Source: Smittia aterrima (Eukaryota > Arthropoda > Insecta > Diptera > Chironomidae). Taken from it: DNA of 64,000 bases. The translations under genes and the position numbers were made by a program. Shown here in pieces: positions 12,901 through 23,500 of the stretch (its first letter is position 1; each line of letters opens with the position of its first letter). Under the pieces are notes generated by a model that worked only from the letters and a program-made list of their open reading frames with translations, was not told the DNA's origin and did not search any database. Location of the stretch: NCBI GenBank assembly GCA_033063855.1, contig CP093829.1:630243-694242 (forward strand), written 5' to 3'.

Positions 12901-13698
12901 ATCGAGCGACAAAAAAAATTGTTGAATGAAAAGCGCGGGCGAAGAAGAAAAATTTTATTTCATTTTAATTTCATCATTTGAGCGGGCGAGAGCGACAAAC
13001 AACGCTTTTGAAGAAAAAAAAAATCGGAAATTTAAATAATGTCGCCCTCGAGGATTTTATGTCGATAAAGTTTACTCGAGCGAGTGTGTGTTTCCATTCT
13101 AAATTAAAGAATTATATTATCGATGAATCATTGAGGAAAAACCCGAAAATATTTCCTATCCGCTGGAAAATGGATTCGCCGAATTTCGGGAATGTTTGTT
13201 GATTTAAAATTCAAATTTAATCTTCTTGGAAATGGTCAAAATGTATATTTGCGTCTGTTTCGCTTCTACGATGTTTGGTTTCTTAAAAACTCGTAGACAA
13301 TCATGAGACTTGAGCTTTCTTTCAGACCAATTGTCGACTGTTTATTCAATTTTAATTTTCTTTCTTTAGTTTGAAGAGCTTGGCATGGTCACATCAATCG
13401 AAATCAATCACAAGAATGTTCCGACTGCTCGCAAAGGCCAAGATGTTTGTATCAAGATCGATCCGATCCCAGGCGAGTCACCAAAAATGTTTGGGCGTCA
13501 TTTCGACGAAACGGATATGTTAGTAAGCAAGGTGAGAGTTCAATAATCTGAAGTGAAAACAACGAGTCTATTTCTAACTTTTCTCCTCAGATTACTCGTC
13601 AGAGCATAGACGCATGCAAAGATTATTTCCGTGACGATTTGCTTAAAGCTGACTGGGCTTTGATGGTTGAACTTAAGAAACAATTCCAGATTTTATAA
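949..13698 (+). CDS. eIF5B: Eukaryotic translation initiation factor 5B, C-terminal exons (partial)
   Basis: eIF5B is the ribosome-dependent GTPase that drives joining of the 60S subunit to the 48S complex in the cytoplasm. Five exons are visible: 949-1025, 2748-2943, 3464-3571, 13370-13531 and 13591-13698. They join in frame to 216 codons plus TAA. Donors are GTGAGT, GTAATT, GTAAGT and GTGAGA, and every acceptor is AG. The peptide starts YAGIRIGPVVKKDV and includes YATILAFDV, IIYHLFDKFTAYRE, FNSRDPIVMGVTVEAG, IPGESPKMFGRHF and SKITRQSIDACKDYF. These match the family's domains III-IV, including the C-terminal beta barrel and helix that contact eIF1A and tRNA. The catalytic G domain is outside the window. 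The intron between exons three and four is about 9.8 kb and holds the structured repeat array; an earlier intron holds two tRNA-Trp genes. Identity is secure; exon ends are read from splice consensus and unbroken phase. Confidence 0.96.
2183..2254 (+). tRNA. tRNA-Trp (anticodon CCA), copy 1
   Basis: This is a 72-nt cloverleaf. The 7-bp acceptor is GACTCCG with CGGGGTC (one T-G wobble), the discriminator is A, and the anticodon loop is CTCCAGA with anticodon CCA. The T loop is TTCAAAT. A run of T (ttttttgc) just after 2264 is a good Pol III terminator. It lies in an eIF5B intron in the host-gene direction. The anticodon stem TCCGA/TCGGA differs from copy 2 by one compensated base pair. Confidence 0.95.
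2540..2611 (-). tRNA. tRNA-Trp (anticodon CCA), copy 2
   Basis: This is the minus-strand partner of copy 1, also 72 nt with anticodon CCA. Its anticodon stem is TCTGA/TCAGA. Similarity continues outside the gene: the 3' flank ATAAGATCTTTTTT is shared, and about 25 nt of 5' flank around TACGGTNCTGAA is recognisably similar. The two genes converge 285 bp apart and look like a fairly recent inverted duplication inside the intron. Confidence 0.95.
3572..10001 (+). other. first part of the 9.8-kb eIF5B intron, no gene seen
   Basis: This stretch is AT-rich intron with no conserved protein segment, tRNA or transposase. It contains scattered TGAATGAATGA microsatellite (for example near 6536) and one exact TTCATTCATAAA at 8265. 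Short open frames here have no recognisable domain and look like chance. It could hold regulatory elements, but nothing specific can be named. Confidence 0.55.
10002..10207 (+). ncRNA. array unit 1, candidate structured RNA
   Basis: The 5' box is at 10002. The central element is a three-tier stem: GACCTG (10088-10093) with CAGGTC (10147-10152), TTACGC (10105-10110) with GCGTAA (10135-10140), and GAGAAC with GTTCTC closed by a TTCG tetraloop (10121-10124). The terminal hairpin is 10167-10207, AAGGC with GCCTT below AAGAT/ATCTT. Such a clean nested stem with a UUCG-type loop strongly suggests a folded RNA. Function is unknown. Confidence 0.55.
10213..10414 (+). ncRNA. array unit 2, candidate structured RNA
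   Basis: ATAAACTT at 10213 can pair with AAGTTTAT near 10269-10276, closing the 5' box. The central hairpin has CCTGCGA (10297-10303) with TCGCGGG (10355-10361) and CTTCGCCA (10314-10321) with TGGCGAAG (10342-10349). The terminal hairpin is 10376-10414 with basal stem AGGCTCA/TGAGTCT. Pairing partners differ from those of unit 1 but lie in the same places. Confidence 0.55.
10428..10620 (+). ncRNA. array unit 3, candidate structured RNA
   Basis: The central hairpin has a 9-bp outer stem, AGGCCTGCG (10502-10510) with CGCAGGTCT (10559-10567). Inside it is TTACG with CGTAA, continuing through CGACGAG against CTCGTTGTCG around a TTTCGG loop. The spacer is TAAATATTTTTTCAAAGG. The terminal hairpin is 10581-10620 with the invariant top. 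It is closely related to units 1 and 2. Confidence 0.55.
10674..10816 (+). ncRNA. array unit 4, shorter and diverged
   Basis: The 5' box is degenerate (GATTCACAAAAAGTT). AGACTG near 10692 can pair with CAGTCT near 10736, and GCGTAT with ATATGC beside it. The terminal hairpin (about 10779-10816) keeps the layout, but its top is changed to CACAATAATTTAATTGTCTT, where AATAA/TTGTC pairing is weaker. This may be a decayed unit or a functional variant. Confidence 0.4.
10862..11020 (+). ncRNA. array unit 5, candidate structured RNA
   Basis: The 5' box is GACTTCACAAGAACTTTCTGAAA. The short central hairpin is AGCC and TGTAT pairing with ATACA and GGCT around 10929-10954, across a 3x3 internal loop. 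The terminal hairpin 10981-11020 has basal stem GGCTTTTTC with GAAAAGCC, a different sequence from the other units but well paired. The top is CACAAAGATTTAAATATCTTCG. Confidence 0.5.
11103..11292 (+). ncRNA. array unit 6, candidate structured RNA
   Basis: The 5' box is TGCTTCACAAAAGTTTTCGGAAACG. The central hairpin near 11185-11220 is GTGGG with CCCAC above GTAAAAAT/ATTTTTAC. The spacer is TTTAAATATTTTTGCAAG. The terminal hairpin is 11254-11292 with basal stem AGACTAA/TTAGTCT and the conserved top. This is the last unit; the sequence after it has no further copy. Confidence 0.5.
11293..13369 (+). other. rest of the large eIF5B intron, no gene seen
   Basis: No gene, tRNA or array unit is visible. 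Two inverted repeats stand out: TCAAATGT/ACATTTGA at 11656-11673 with a 2-nt spacer, and a perfect 10-bp hairpin ACAAACATTT-GAAG-AAATGTTTGT at 12504-12527. The intron ends in a pyrimidine tract and acceptor at 13369. Confidence 0.55.
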
Positions 13699-13793
13699 GA
13701 ATCACGCGCATGGAATGTTGACAAGAATTTGCAGTCGGAGCTTAACTTGTTTTTTCTGAATATTTGAATTGTTGAAGGAAGAATTTGTATTTC

Positions 13794-13799
13794 AATAAA
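13794..13799 (+). promoter_or_regulatory. polyadenylation signal of eIF5B
   Basis: AATAAA lies 96 bp after the stop codon of eIF5B, followed by further A-rich sequence. This gives a short 3' UTR of roughly 110-130 nt. The tRNA-Leu pair begins about 300 bp beyond. Confidence 0.7.
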
Positions 13800-14093
13800 A
13801 AGAAAATAATTTGAAGATAAATTTGAGGATTTAGTGATTTCCTTTCAGCGCTTTCAGCTTGAATTACTTATTTTACTTATCAGGCCATTAGTTTGACTTC
13901 TCCGAAAAACTTTTCGCTTTAGGATTTGTCTTTGGCAATCCCTTGTTAATTTATAATTTATCACTCAGTAAGATGCCGACTCCATCAAAGTGTTTTTCGA
14001 TCGTCGGTTTGGATTGTTAAGACAAAAAATAATTTGATTTCTTATTACTCTTCAAGCAAACGAATTTTTAAGTGAAATCTGCAAAAAAATTAA

Positions 14094-14175
14094 TGGCAAC
14101 GGAGGGATTCGAACCCTCGCCTACGAATAGACTGGTGCCTTAAACCAGCGCCTTAGACCACTCGGCCACGTTACC
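14094..14175 (-). tRNA. tRNA-Leu (anticodon AAG), copy 1
   Basis: This is an 82-nt class II tRNA. The acceptor is GGTAACG with CGTTGCC and discriminator A. The anticodon stem is CTGGT/ACCAG with loop TTAAGGC, so the anticodon is AAG. There is a variable arm, and the T arm is GAGGG-TTCGAAT-CCCTC. The sequence appears identical to copy 2. It is transcribed leftward, away from copy 2. Confidence 0.95.
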
Positions 14176-14430
14176 AACTTTCAGCCAAGATCATCCGAAT
14201 GAATTCTCAAGAAACCTCACAAATTGTAAGGAATCGGCTTCGTGTTCGTGACTTGAAAAATCCACATCAGGTTCTATTGATAAGAAATAGAAAACTTATG
14301 CTACGATCGGCTTAACCGAAGATGAAAATATTTTCTTCACACACACGCGTCACAGAGAACGTAAAACGAAAATGAAACGAGAAAATTGTCGTACGCTTAA
14401 AAGGTTCATTTTGCAGCTTTCTAAAACATC

Positions 14431-14512
14431 GGTAACGTGGCCGAGTGGTCTAAGGCGCTGGTTTAAGGCACCAGTCTATTCGTAGGCGAGGGTTCGAATC
14501 CCTCCGTTGCCA
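14431..14512 (+). tRNA. tRNA-Leu (anticodon AAG), copy 2
   Basis: It has the same 82-nt sequence as copy 1, with anticodon AAG, the B box GGTTCGAATCC and a T-rich terminator straight after the gene (cttttttgctttttt). Head-to-head with copy 1, 255 bp apart, it forms a divergent pair in intergenic DNA after eIF5B. Confidence 0.95.
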
Positions 14513-17500
14513 AAAACTTTTTTGCTTTTTTTATTAAATTTATTTTTTATTCTTTTTTCTCTAATCAAAATGGCAAAATCTGTTTCTTTAGAAAGATTTC
14601 CTTCATAGAAACATTTTTTTTTATCTCGAATGAATATCGAATGAATGACTTGGCATGGGAGAGAGAAATATTCAAGCCCGAAGGCATTCGAATTAATATT
14701 CTTCTTCTCAAAAAGAGAACATGAAATATGCATATGATTATTACTGCCCATCCCCCCAACTTCCGTTCTTTAATGGTCATAAAAGTTTCCAGTTTCTTTC
14801 GCTCGTTTCGTTGTTGGTAGTTTTATCGTTTGAGAAGGAAGGCAAGAGATGAATGAAGTAAAAGCGTCCGATAAAATAAATTCCGCACAATCTGTGGCTA
14901 ACTCAAAGCTGCAATAAAAGCAAAAGATTGAAACGTGTTGCACGTTCAGGTGTCGCTCTTCCTCTCTCTCTCGCCCCTCTTACTCACATAGCTTTCGAGA
15001 TTTCCACTTTATTAATGGACTGTTACAATTGCACATCTCTCTAAATGAATGCACACATCGCGGGGAGGGAAATGAAATGAAGAAAAATAAAAATATGGGC
15101 ACTGACTGAAAGAGATTCAAGATAAGTCAAATAATTTATTTTTCTGCTGCCTCGAGTTGTTGTGTTTCTTCTCTTCTCTCCGCCCGTAGGATCGTCTTTT
15201 TTATGAATGAAAAGATGTTAAATACTAAACGAGCAGCAGCTTCGAAAACCGGCGACGTCAGTAACAACAACAATCTCAATATACAAACGATTATTATGCG
15301 ATGGTGCAAGCAGAAGCATTCGATATTTTTAGCTCGTCGTCAGTTGTTTGCATTCGAAATTGGATTGGATTTAATTAAGCTACTGCCATGAACAACTGAA
15401 CTACGCCATCGCATTTTAGATTTAGTGAAAATCTCGCGTGGGTCGCACACCTGAACCAAAGTTTATCGTCTTTTACCTAATCGGCTGTTATATTCAATCT
15501 GCGCTCTGTCCATTCCAAATCATCGATCTCTTCGATTTAATTTCATTAACATTCATTCTCAGACAATACGAGGGTCTTTATGGTGATCGCTTTTCGATGT
15601 CAGCCGGAGAAAATATAAAAATATCGACGTTTGGAGATTTATTTGGGTGCGGTTTTCTTCACTCCGCAACACAACTTTGTGGGTTTTCTTGAATGAAATG
15701 ATGAAAAAGAATCTCAGTTTCAGTTCATGCTCAGCGATATTTTTTTCCACCACTCAACGCGTCGTGTTCAGAAATGAAACGAAATGATCGTCAGTGAGAG
15801 GCCTCGTGTGCTGCTGAAAGTCCATAAACAAATAAAAATAAGAAAATCGACAAACTTGATATTCATCGTCTTCGCGGAGACAACGAAACGGGCACAGGTT
15901 TGAGGTTTCTTTGCCTGTGCCACCAAAAACCTGAGCAACAATTGTTCAGTGCATTGATGGTTGAGATTCAATTGCATTTGCGGTGAGAGTGGAAACACGA
16001 ATCCACTTGACCCGTTGAATTTCGATATCTCATTGAAGTCATTCGGTTTCTCCTTTCTCGTCGTCGTGGCAAGGGAGATTGGAAACCTGCGGATTAATTC
16101 TGTGGAAAAGTGCCAACGCATGGAGAGTTTGTGAAGGCTTTTTGGAGTGAAATAACAAACCAAAACTTACGTCGACTGAAAAGTGTTTCTCGCGAATAAA
16201 TCAGCTTCGTCTCGTGGCATCAGGTGGAGAGAAGCATGTGTGTGAGGCTTTCTAAGAAACATTCGAAACATGAATGCAAACATAGAAAGAAGAGAATGGC
16301 AGATGGGATCAAGGCGATAAACAGCTTAAGAGCTTCGCTTTTAATCCTCATGCGGCAATCAACGAAAGATTCTCTGTCGTAAATTGCTTTCCTAATCGTC
16401 GACAGTTTATTTTGTTTCTACATGAATGAATGAATGAAGCAGATGACTCAATTGATAAACAAATCACCTGGTTCCGGTCTCTAACAGCTTTGCTTCTTCT
16501 GAATGAATGATTAGAATGAAAATCGAAGTTAAAGAACATTTCTCTCCCCTTCAAGTTGTTGACTAAACCGTCGAGAAAATCCCGGATGTTAATTAATTTT
16601 TCTCATCCGAAAATAAGATTGCTCTTCACATAAAACTCTTCTTCTCGTTGAATCGTCTTGCGTGTGATTCCAGTAGAGGCAAGAGAAGGGAAACAAATTA
16701 ACGTTAATTTACGGTAAGACGTTTTATGTTGATGTGAAATTGGCCACAGCCAATGCTCATGTTCATTCATTCATTCGGCTCCTGACACAAGACGCTTTTG
16801 CGTATTTGGCTTCCGAAAGTAACATAAAGTTTCACAAACAGCGCGTGATGTTGAACGAGAGTGATTCGGGAGAGCATCGAGAGTACCGGCAAATCAACGT
16901 TCAAGCCGGTTTTGTAAAATGAGGAAAAGTTTCATTTTACGCCCTGGCACATCATCAATTGATCTTTTTGACGTTTTCGCCTGCGCTTCAAACAAATTAA
17001 AGCTGCGAGTTTCATATTTTGATGTTGAATGAAAATGTTAGCGTGGGTGAAACCGCTCATACGGATCGAAAGAAAATTGCTTTCATGAGACCTGTGAGCT
17101 TCCTTTGCAACCGCCTGTCGACGCGTGAACTCATTTGCCTCTTCCTCTCAGCCAACATAGAATCGATTGAAAGGACAGGAAGACATTTCAGCTTCCAGTT
17201 CATTAGATTCCAAGTTTAGATCATCATCTCATTCAAACGCACGTCACGAATTAATTTATCGACACTGCATTCAAATTAATTAGTCTGCGTGCGTTTGGCG
17301 AAGAATTGCATTCCATGAGCAACAAAGTCGTTCGTCTCGTCGCTGCACGAGGGAAAAATGTGTGATAAATGGCAATAAAATTCGCAATAAATGACACTAC
17401 GAGACTGGATTCCACTCAAGATAAAGCAGAACTCATAACAAACCTTCTCGGGTCCACAACATTGTTGCAATCTTCGTGTTATGTTTGTTCTCTGTTGCGC

Positions 17501-20500
17501 GGTTCGCTTCGCGCTCAACTGAAACTGACGCTTTCCGACCGGCTCATGTGAATTGTTGTTGCTCAATGCGATTAATAAAATGAATATGTAATCGTTTCGC
17601 GAATGTATCTCATTGAGAAGAATAAAGAAAAAAAACGCAAGCCAGCCAAATGTCAGACACACTCGTCTCCTCTGCTTAAAGACTCCGGGTTATGTTTCCT
17701 TCTGAAGTTAATTCAAGCGTAGATACAACGCAAAATGTAGTCAAACGAGAATATTTTTGAATCAATCTCCTCCTGGAATGATCACGGGGTCGGAACATTC
17801 GCTGCACTTGCTGTCGTCTTCTTCATTTTCCTTCCCTTCTCTCTCTCTTCGCGTTTTCTTTGCGTGGATGAAATTTCCTTCTGCCGGATATCTTTTCACT
17901 CTGCATGCTTTAAGAATGTCTCGAAAAAAGAAAAGATTTCTTTTGACAATTTTTTATTCTTCGCGAATTTCTTTGCAAGATGCGTTGTGCATAAATTTTA
18001 AAAGGGCCGCGCGCTCGTTTGTCATTTGAATACAACATTGTTGATATGAGGATTTTTCGTTAAGGGAAATGAACTTTGAGAAATCGCCGTCTGATGAAGG
18101 AGAAAGGCTTCAGCTTCCTCCAACGTTTTTGCATAACGTGAATGCACTTCTTCTTCATTTCGTCTCCATTGAATTGCAATTTCGTTGGAGTTCGTTGGAC
18201 TTGATTGAAATGTTTTGCTTTTCGCTCTCCCATTTGGCACGAAAACATTTTTTCGCGCGCCTCGCGGATTCATTGAAAGAGTTTCGGGTGGGAAAAATCG
18301 ATTCATGTTATTGTGTCCATCGGTACAAGATGTTTTCGCGGACAAAAAAAGACATTAACATTCAATCCCGCGCTCGCAACTGAAAAGAATTCACAAACGA
18401 CGTAAAAACGAACCAAGTTTTAACTCCAAGTCTTACGAAAATGGTCAAAGCAACTTTTGTGAAGTATTTTTAGAGCTTTGAGAATAAAATATCCACGTAG
18501 CGAATCAAAGTTTGAACAAGTGGAGAATCAGCGGTTGTTGTAAACGATCCCAAAGCCTCGTCGTGTCGTTAATTTGTGCAATACTTCAAAGTTATTAAGA
18601 CTGTCGCATTGAGAATGATTCGGATTGACTTGAAAGTCATTTAAAATTCCAACAACGAGACGAACGAACTGGAGGGAAGCAAGACCGAGACGTGACAGTG
18701 GGCGGCATAAATGACTTTAAACTGTTTTGTGGAATATCACATTTAACTATCCATGCACACACATTCGAGTTGACACCAACGATTTTTCTCCTTTTCGCTT
18801 AATGGCCTCTTCGATTTGAACTATAAATAATTTATGGAGCTCCGATTAAAAGAGAATTCACAAATGGAATTATTCAAATCACATTCTCAGAGTCTTTCGC
18901 TTTTGTCTTCGTATCCAAATCCGTTTTGTTGGTGGTGCCATTCAGACGAAACGAGTCGAGCTAAGTTGATACTCGACTTCCTCTCCTTCTCTAACAACAC
19001 AACGACGGCTTGGCGGGATTTTTCTTATTGTTGTCCAACGACTCGTGATTTCCATGAATGGAATGAAGAGCCTTTTTAAATGCCATTGAGCCCCTCACGC
19101 TTTCCACTCGTAACTATTCATTCTTACGATTCTCTTCTCTCTTTACGAGACACTCGATGTTCATTCATAAATAAAATGTGAACGAAACATTCATTCGAGG
19201 GATGGAACGAATGGAGGATTTTGTAATTCCGATTACGATGCATTAAGAATTCTTACACCTTTTGCCTTGTCGCGACCATTCAATCGAATTGGAATTTTAA
19301 GTGAGAGACTCACCGGGCGAGGCAATAAAGTATCCTGAACATGAATGAAACGACGACTTGTGCGTGTGGGACGATACTCGCCTTTGATGATTCATTAAAC
19401 GTACGATCGTCCTGTTTGTAACGTTAGACAATTGCGTGGGCCAGGAAATTACAAATTTCTCTTTGAAATGTAAATCAATTGATGTCGACTCAAGTTCACG
19501 GTTCTCCTGAATTATGTAACGTTTTGACTTCTCTCCCACGCAAAAACAAAAACTCAAACTCAATGACCGACGTGATATCGTTCACTTGTCCGCTTTGGAT
19601 TCGTTCAGCTGCTGATGCGAAGCGAATATTCAAAAAAAAAACTTCAAACATTCCACGATGGTAATTGATCGCGATGCAAATTGGCAAGACGTGGATGGAA
19701 TCTTTCACTTCACACGCCGAAATAATTGCGCACTCCATCTCACTCCCACGCCAGCAATTAATTAAACAGCAAAAAATTATCATCTCACATGTTTGAGCGA
19801 AGGAAAAAAAAAACTTTTTGCCTCTGCTCGCTGACCCAATTTGTTGTTGGTTCATTTTTTTTTCTTGACGATACGAAGACATTTTGATGGTTTTATGATG
19901 TGTGATTAGATGATGGGAAGATAAAGCTGTTGACAAGATGGTCTATTCGCAAAGTTTTAAGATGGAACTGTCACCATCTGGACGCAGTGTGTGTGTGTGC
20001 GAACTTGTTGCTTGTGTCGCCAACATTTCGATCGATAGATGACGCAAGATTGATGATGGAAACTATCCAAACGTGCCCGAGAGAAGGAGCCGGATGGTAG
20101 AAAACTTAATTGGGTCGACTTCATTTAATTAATTCTTTGCTTCGTCGTCGTCAACGTGAAACTAACTCTCGTTTGCTTCGATTTGACGTCATTGGATTGC
20201 GTTTGATGATGGCGACGCACGGTGAGGACGAAGTCATAAATTTCTTTCTCATTAACCGCTCGTCCTCTTCCTCAGTGCATGTCAATTTATTTAATTAATT
20301 TTCCAATGGTTAGAGCGATGTGCCCTAAAGTTGTGTAAACGAGAAAGCAGTTGGAATTCAATTAGACTGGCGATGACGTCACTTCGAACTCTCTTAATGG
20401 ATTTTAAATTGTAATTTGCGTGCGAAAAATGGATGAGAAAATTGCTTTCTAAATTGAATGTGCTCTCGAGTTGGAAGCTTTTAAATCGAATTCCTAACTT

Positions 20501-23500
20501 TTGTGATTACTTTTCCAACGAAAAGAACTTTGAACCTTAAAGGCAAAAGCTCATTTGGACTTTGCAACCCTTGCTTCGAGTGAATCAAGTGCGTCGTCTG
20601 CCAATGGAAATTCCCTCGAGACAGTCCGAGCGTGTGAGTCTATGACGTCAATTGCAAATGAAAACATTTGAGTTCCCATGAATATTCATTGTGTAGAGCT
20701 GAAGTTCTAATGAGTTGGTGGGTGTGTATACTCACGTGGCGTGAGCTCACTCTGCCAATCCTCTCGAAACAAAACTATTTTCAGAGTCTAACCATGAATG
20801 AATCGTCCCCCAAAGAACCATTTCATTCATGGAAATGCTTCGTTCCCCGCGCGATACTTCGTGACATTAAAATGTCTTCTCGTTTCCTCCGAGCCATTGA
20901 TAGAATGAAACGAAATTTTAATGAAGAACGAACCGGCAATAAATTCAATTCATTTGAGTTTCTGTTCTGTGTTTTTTTTTTTGCTTCGCTCACTCGCTTT
21001 CCATTCACACGAACACAAATATCGACAGCAAGGAGAATTCATTCATCTTTTTTCTCGGTCGTCTTGAAACTTTCTGATGCGTAAAAATAGGTTTCTTTGC
21101 TTTTTGGTTGGGTTGGTTGGCTTTCATGGCATGAGGAAAATTCATGTTGTGTCAATTAAGAGTCGAGCGATTGTGAATGAAACTGACAGTCGTCTCCCCC
21201 GTCCTGCCAGTTAGTTTTAGCCGCAGAAATTAAGATTCCCCTTGAACGATCATCAAGTGTTGTGTGCTGTCATCATTCGACATAAGAAAGAGAGAGAGAG
21301 GGAGATGTAAAAGGGAATATTAATCACTCGAATTGAATTGGGGATTCAGATCGTTGTTTACATGTTCTCCGAATTCATTTTCCCTCGTCTGTAATTTATC
21401 ATCACTCTCGATGACGTTCGAGTGTTTGTTCAAACGAAATGAGCTGAGCTTGTTATGATTTTGGGAAGAGTTATGACAACTCCTGGGCTTGACTCGAGAG
21501 AGATTTGAATCACAAATGCTTTTATAATTGCGTGGTTTTTATGAGAGAATGAGTTGTGAAGACAAGCTTCGCACTCCCCCGAGCGACAAGTCGTAAATGA
21601 ACGTGAGAAAACTACTTTTGATGCTTCCACACACTTTTTTTTCGTTCTTCGTCACTGATCCGAGAGCGTTCGAGTTAATTGTGTTTCGTAGCGAGAAAGG
21701 GAAATGAAGTTTAATTGAAATGGAAGTCGACAAATGCTTCTTCCTTTTCAAATTTCTCATTCAACTTCACGAGAAGAAGTCTTCTTATTCAAAGACTCAG
21801 TCTTAGGCATCGTCCTTATCCTCAGCGTCTAATCCCTTTCGAAAGGCTTAAATAACTGTGAGAAAAAGGGTTTCGTTGTAATGAACCGACAATGGAAGCG
21901 TTAAAATTAAGTTTTCTTCATGTTTTCTTACGAAGAGCAAATCGTTTGGGACGGAATCTTATTTTTAGGACAAACAATGTAATGGATTGAGAAGAAGAGT
22001 CTCTCGCTTATCTTTTGTTGTGCGGAAGAAATTGTCATGAAACCCTTTTGCTTCTCGAGTGTCTCGAGCTTTATCGTTAGACGCCCTTGTGGGCTTTCCG
22101 CTTTTGAGAAGGCAACCGCTTCAAGTGACGAAGAAAATTGTGGAAATTTATTTTTATTTCTTTCGTTGGAAGGTCGAAACTGAAAAGCTTCAAGCATCGC
22201 TATCATCATCGTTGAGTTGCGTTGACCCTTTCTGACTGAATAAAACAAAAAAACAAATCGATTTCAAACTGCAACTGTGGGTTGACTTGAAACGGTTTCG
22301 TTGTCAAGCAGAGTCGATCGACTTGAAGTCGAAACTTCCGAAGCGATACGCGCACTGTGGGAGGAATTTATCAATGAAGTTATTTCCTGGAGACGCCTCG
22401 ACATTCTTTTTCCTTATCGGAAAAATATCGCTCGAACGGAATGGAATTTCCAGCTTGCGGAGCACCCACACGCGAAGCACATTTCGCCGTTAATTGAAGG
22501 CAGTTGGGAAAGTTTCTTTCGTTTCACGACGTTTCACTTGGCGTAACCATATTCGGATCGCTTTTGTGGCGGTTTTATTGCCCGCTCAGTGAAATTTTCT
22601 GCTGCTTGTTGCACCCACAACTTCCTCTTTCAACAAACGCTAAAATTGTGCAAATCAATTCGAAAGTTTTGCTTTTTGCTAAAAGCCTTGATAGCTTCAA
22701 AGCTTTAATTCGTTTGTCCTGATTTTCAATTCAATTATTTTTAGCTTGAACCAGGTCAACGTTGCAGCCTGGGCTAAAGTCCTTGCACTGCAATCACTAA
22801 GACAACAAAAGATCCATTGACGTCATTCGAGATATTGAGTTCATTGATTCATTTCATCCTAAAGGAATATAGGTCATCAAACTGGGAAGAAACTGGGTCG
22901 TCACCTTGACTTGGATGCGCATTCGAATCCCACGCAACTGTTTGGGATGGCGAGGGAATGAGAGAAGAAAGATGAATGAACTTCGTGGGGTTGATTCCTA
23001 CTTCTCCCTTCATCTCAATGCCATTGAGGAAAATGTTATTTGATTCTAAAAATAGAAATTAGGTCGAGTCAGGATTCATCTCCAAGGACTTGAGAATAGA
23101 ATTCAATTTGACTTCAATTTCAATCGAGAAGCCTGATGCCTCAGTTCAAATTCGAATTTAAAGATAAAAGCTTTCGCTTGTTCTAATTCCCGAAAGCGGT
23201 AAAAATTCTTTTCCACTCCATCAGTCACTATCACCATCAGCGATTAAATCTTTTAGCCATTTAGGATTAGAAACGACATCGTCCCTCGTCGACATTGATT
23301 TTTAAGTGGCTTAATGTGTCCAACTTCTCGTTAGCTTCTCGTTATAAAATGCTCCAGCAACAAAGTAGAAAGAAACCGATCCGTAAGCCTTTTTTATGGG
23401 CACCGGCACCTTTAATAGGGCAATGGAGAAGCGATCGATGTAATAAATATTCAAGCTCGCGAAGAGCTACGAACATGAAGCAGCTCCAGAAGACAGTCAT

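Noticed and set aside
19496..19936. 146-codon open frame on the minus strand
   Set aside because: No domain recognised, composition follows local base bias, and it overlaps other frames on both strands.
22741..22777. Small hairpin TTAGC...GCTAA with CAGG/CCTG
   Set aside because: Few pairs, broken by mismatches, and no repetition elsewhere.
22924..22945. tRNA T-arm-like ATTCGAATCCCAC
   Set aside because: The flanking stem does not pair and no A box or acceptor stem is visible.
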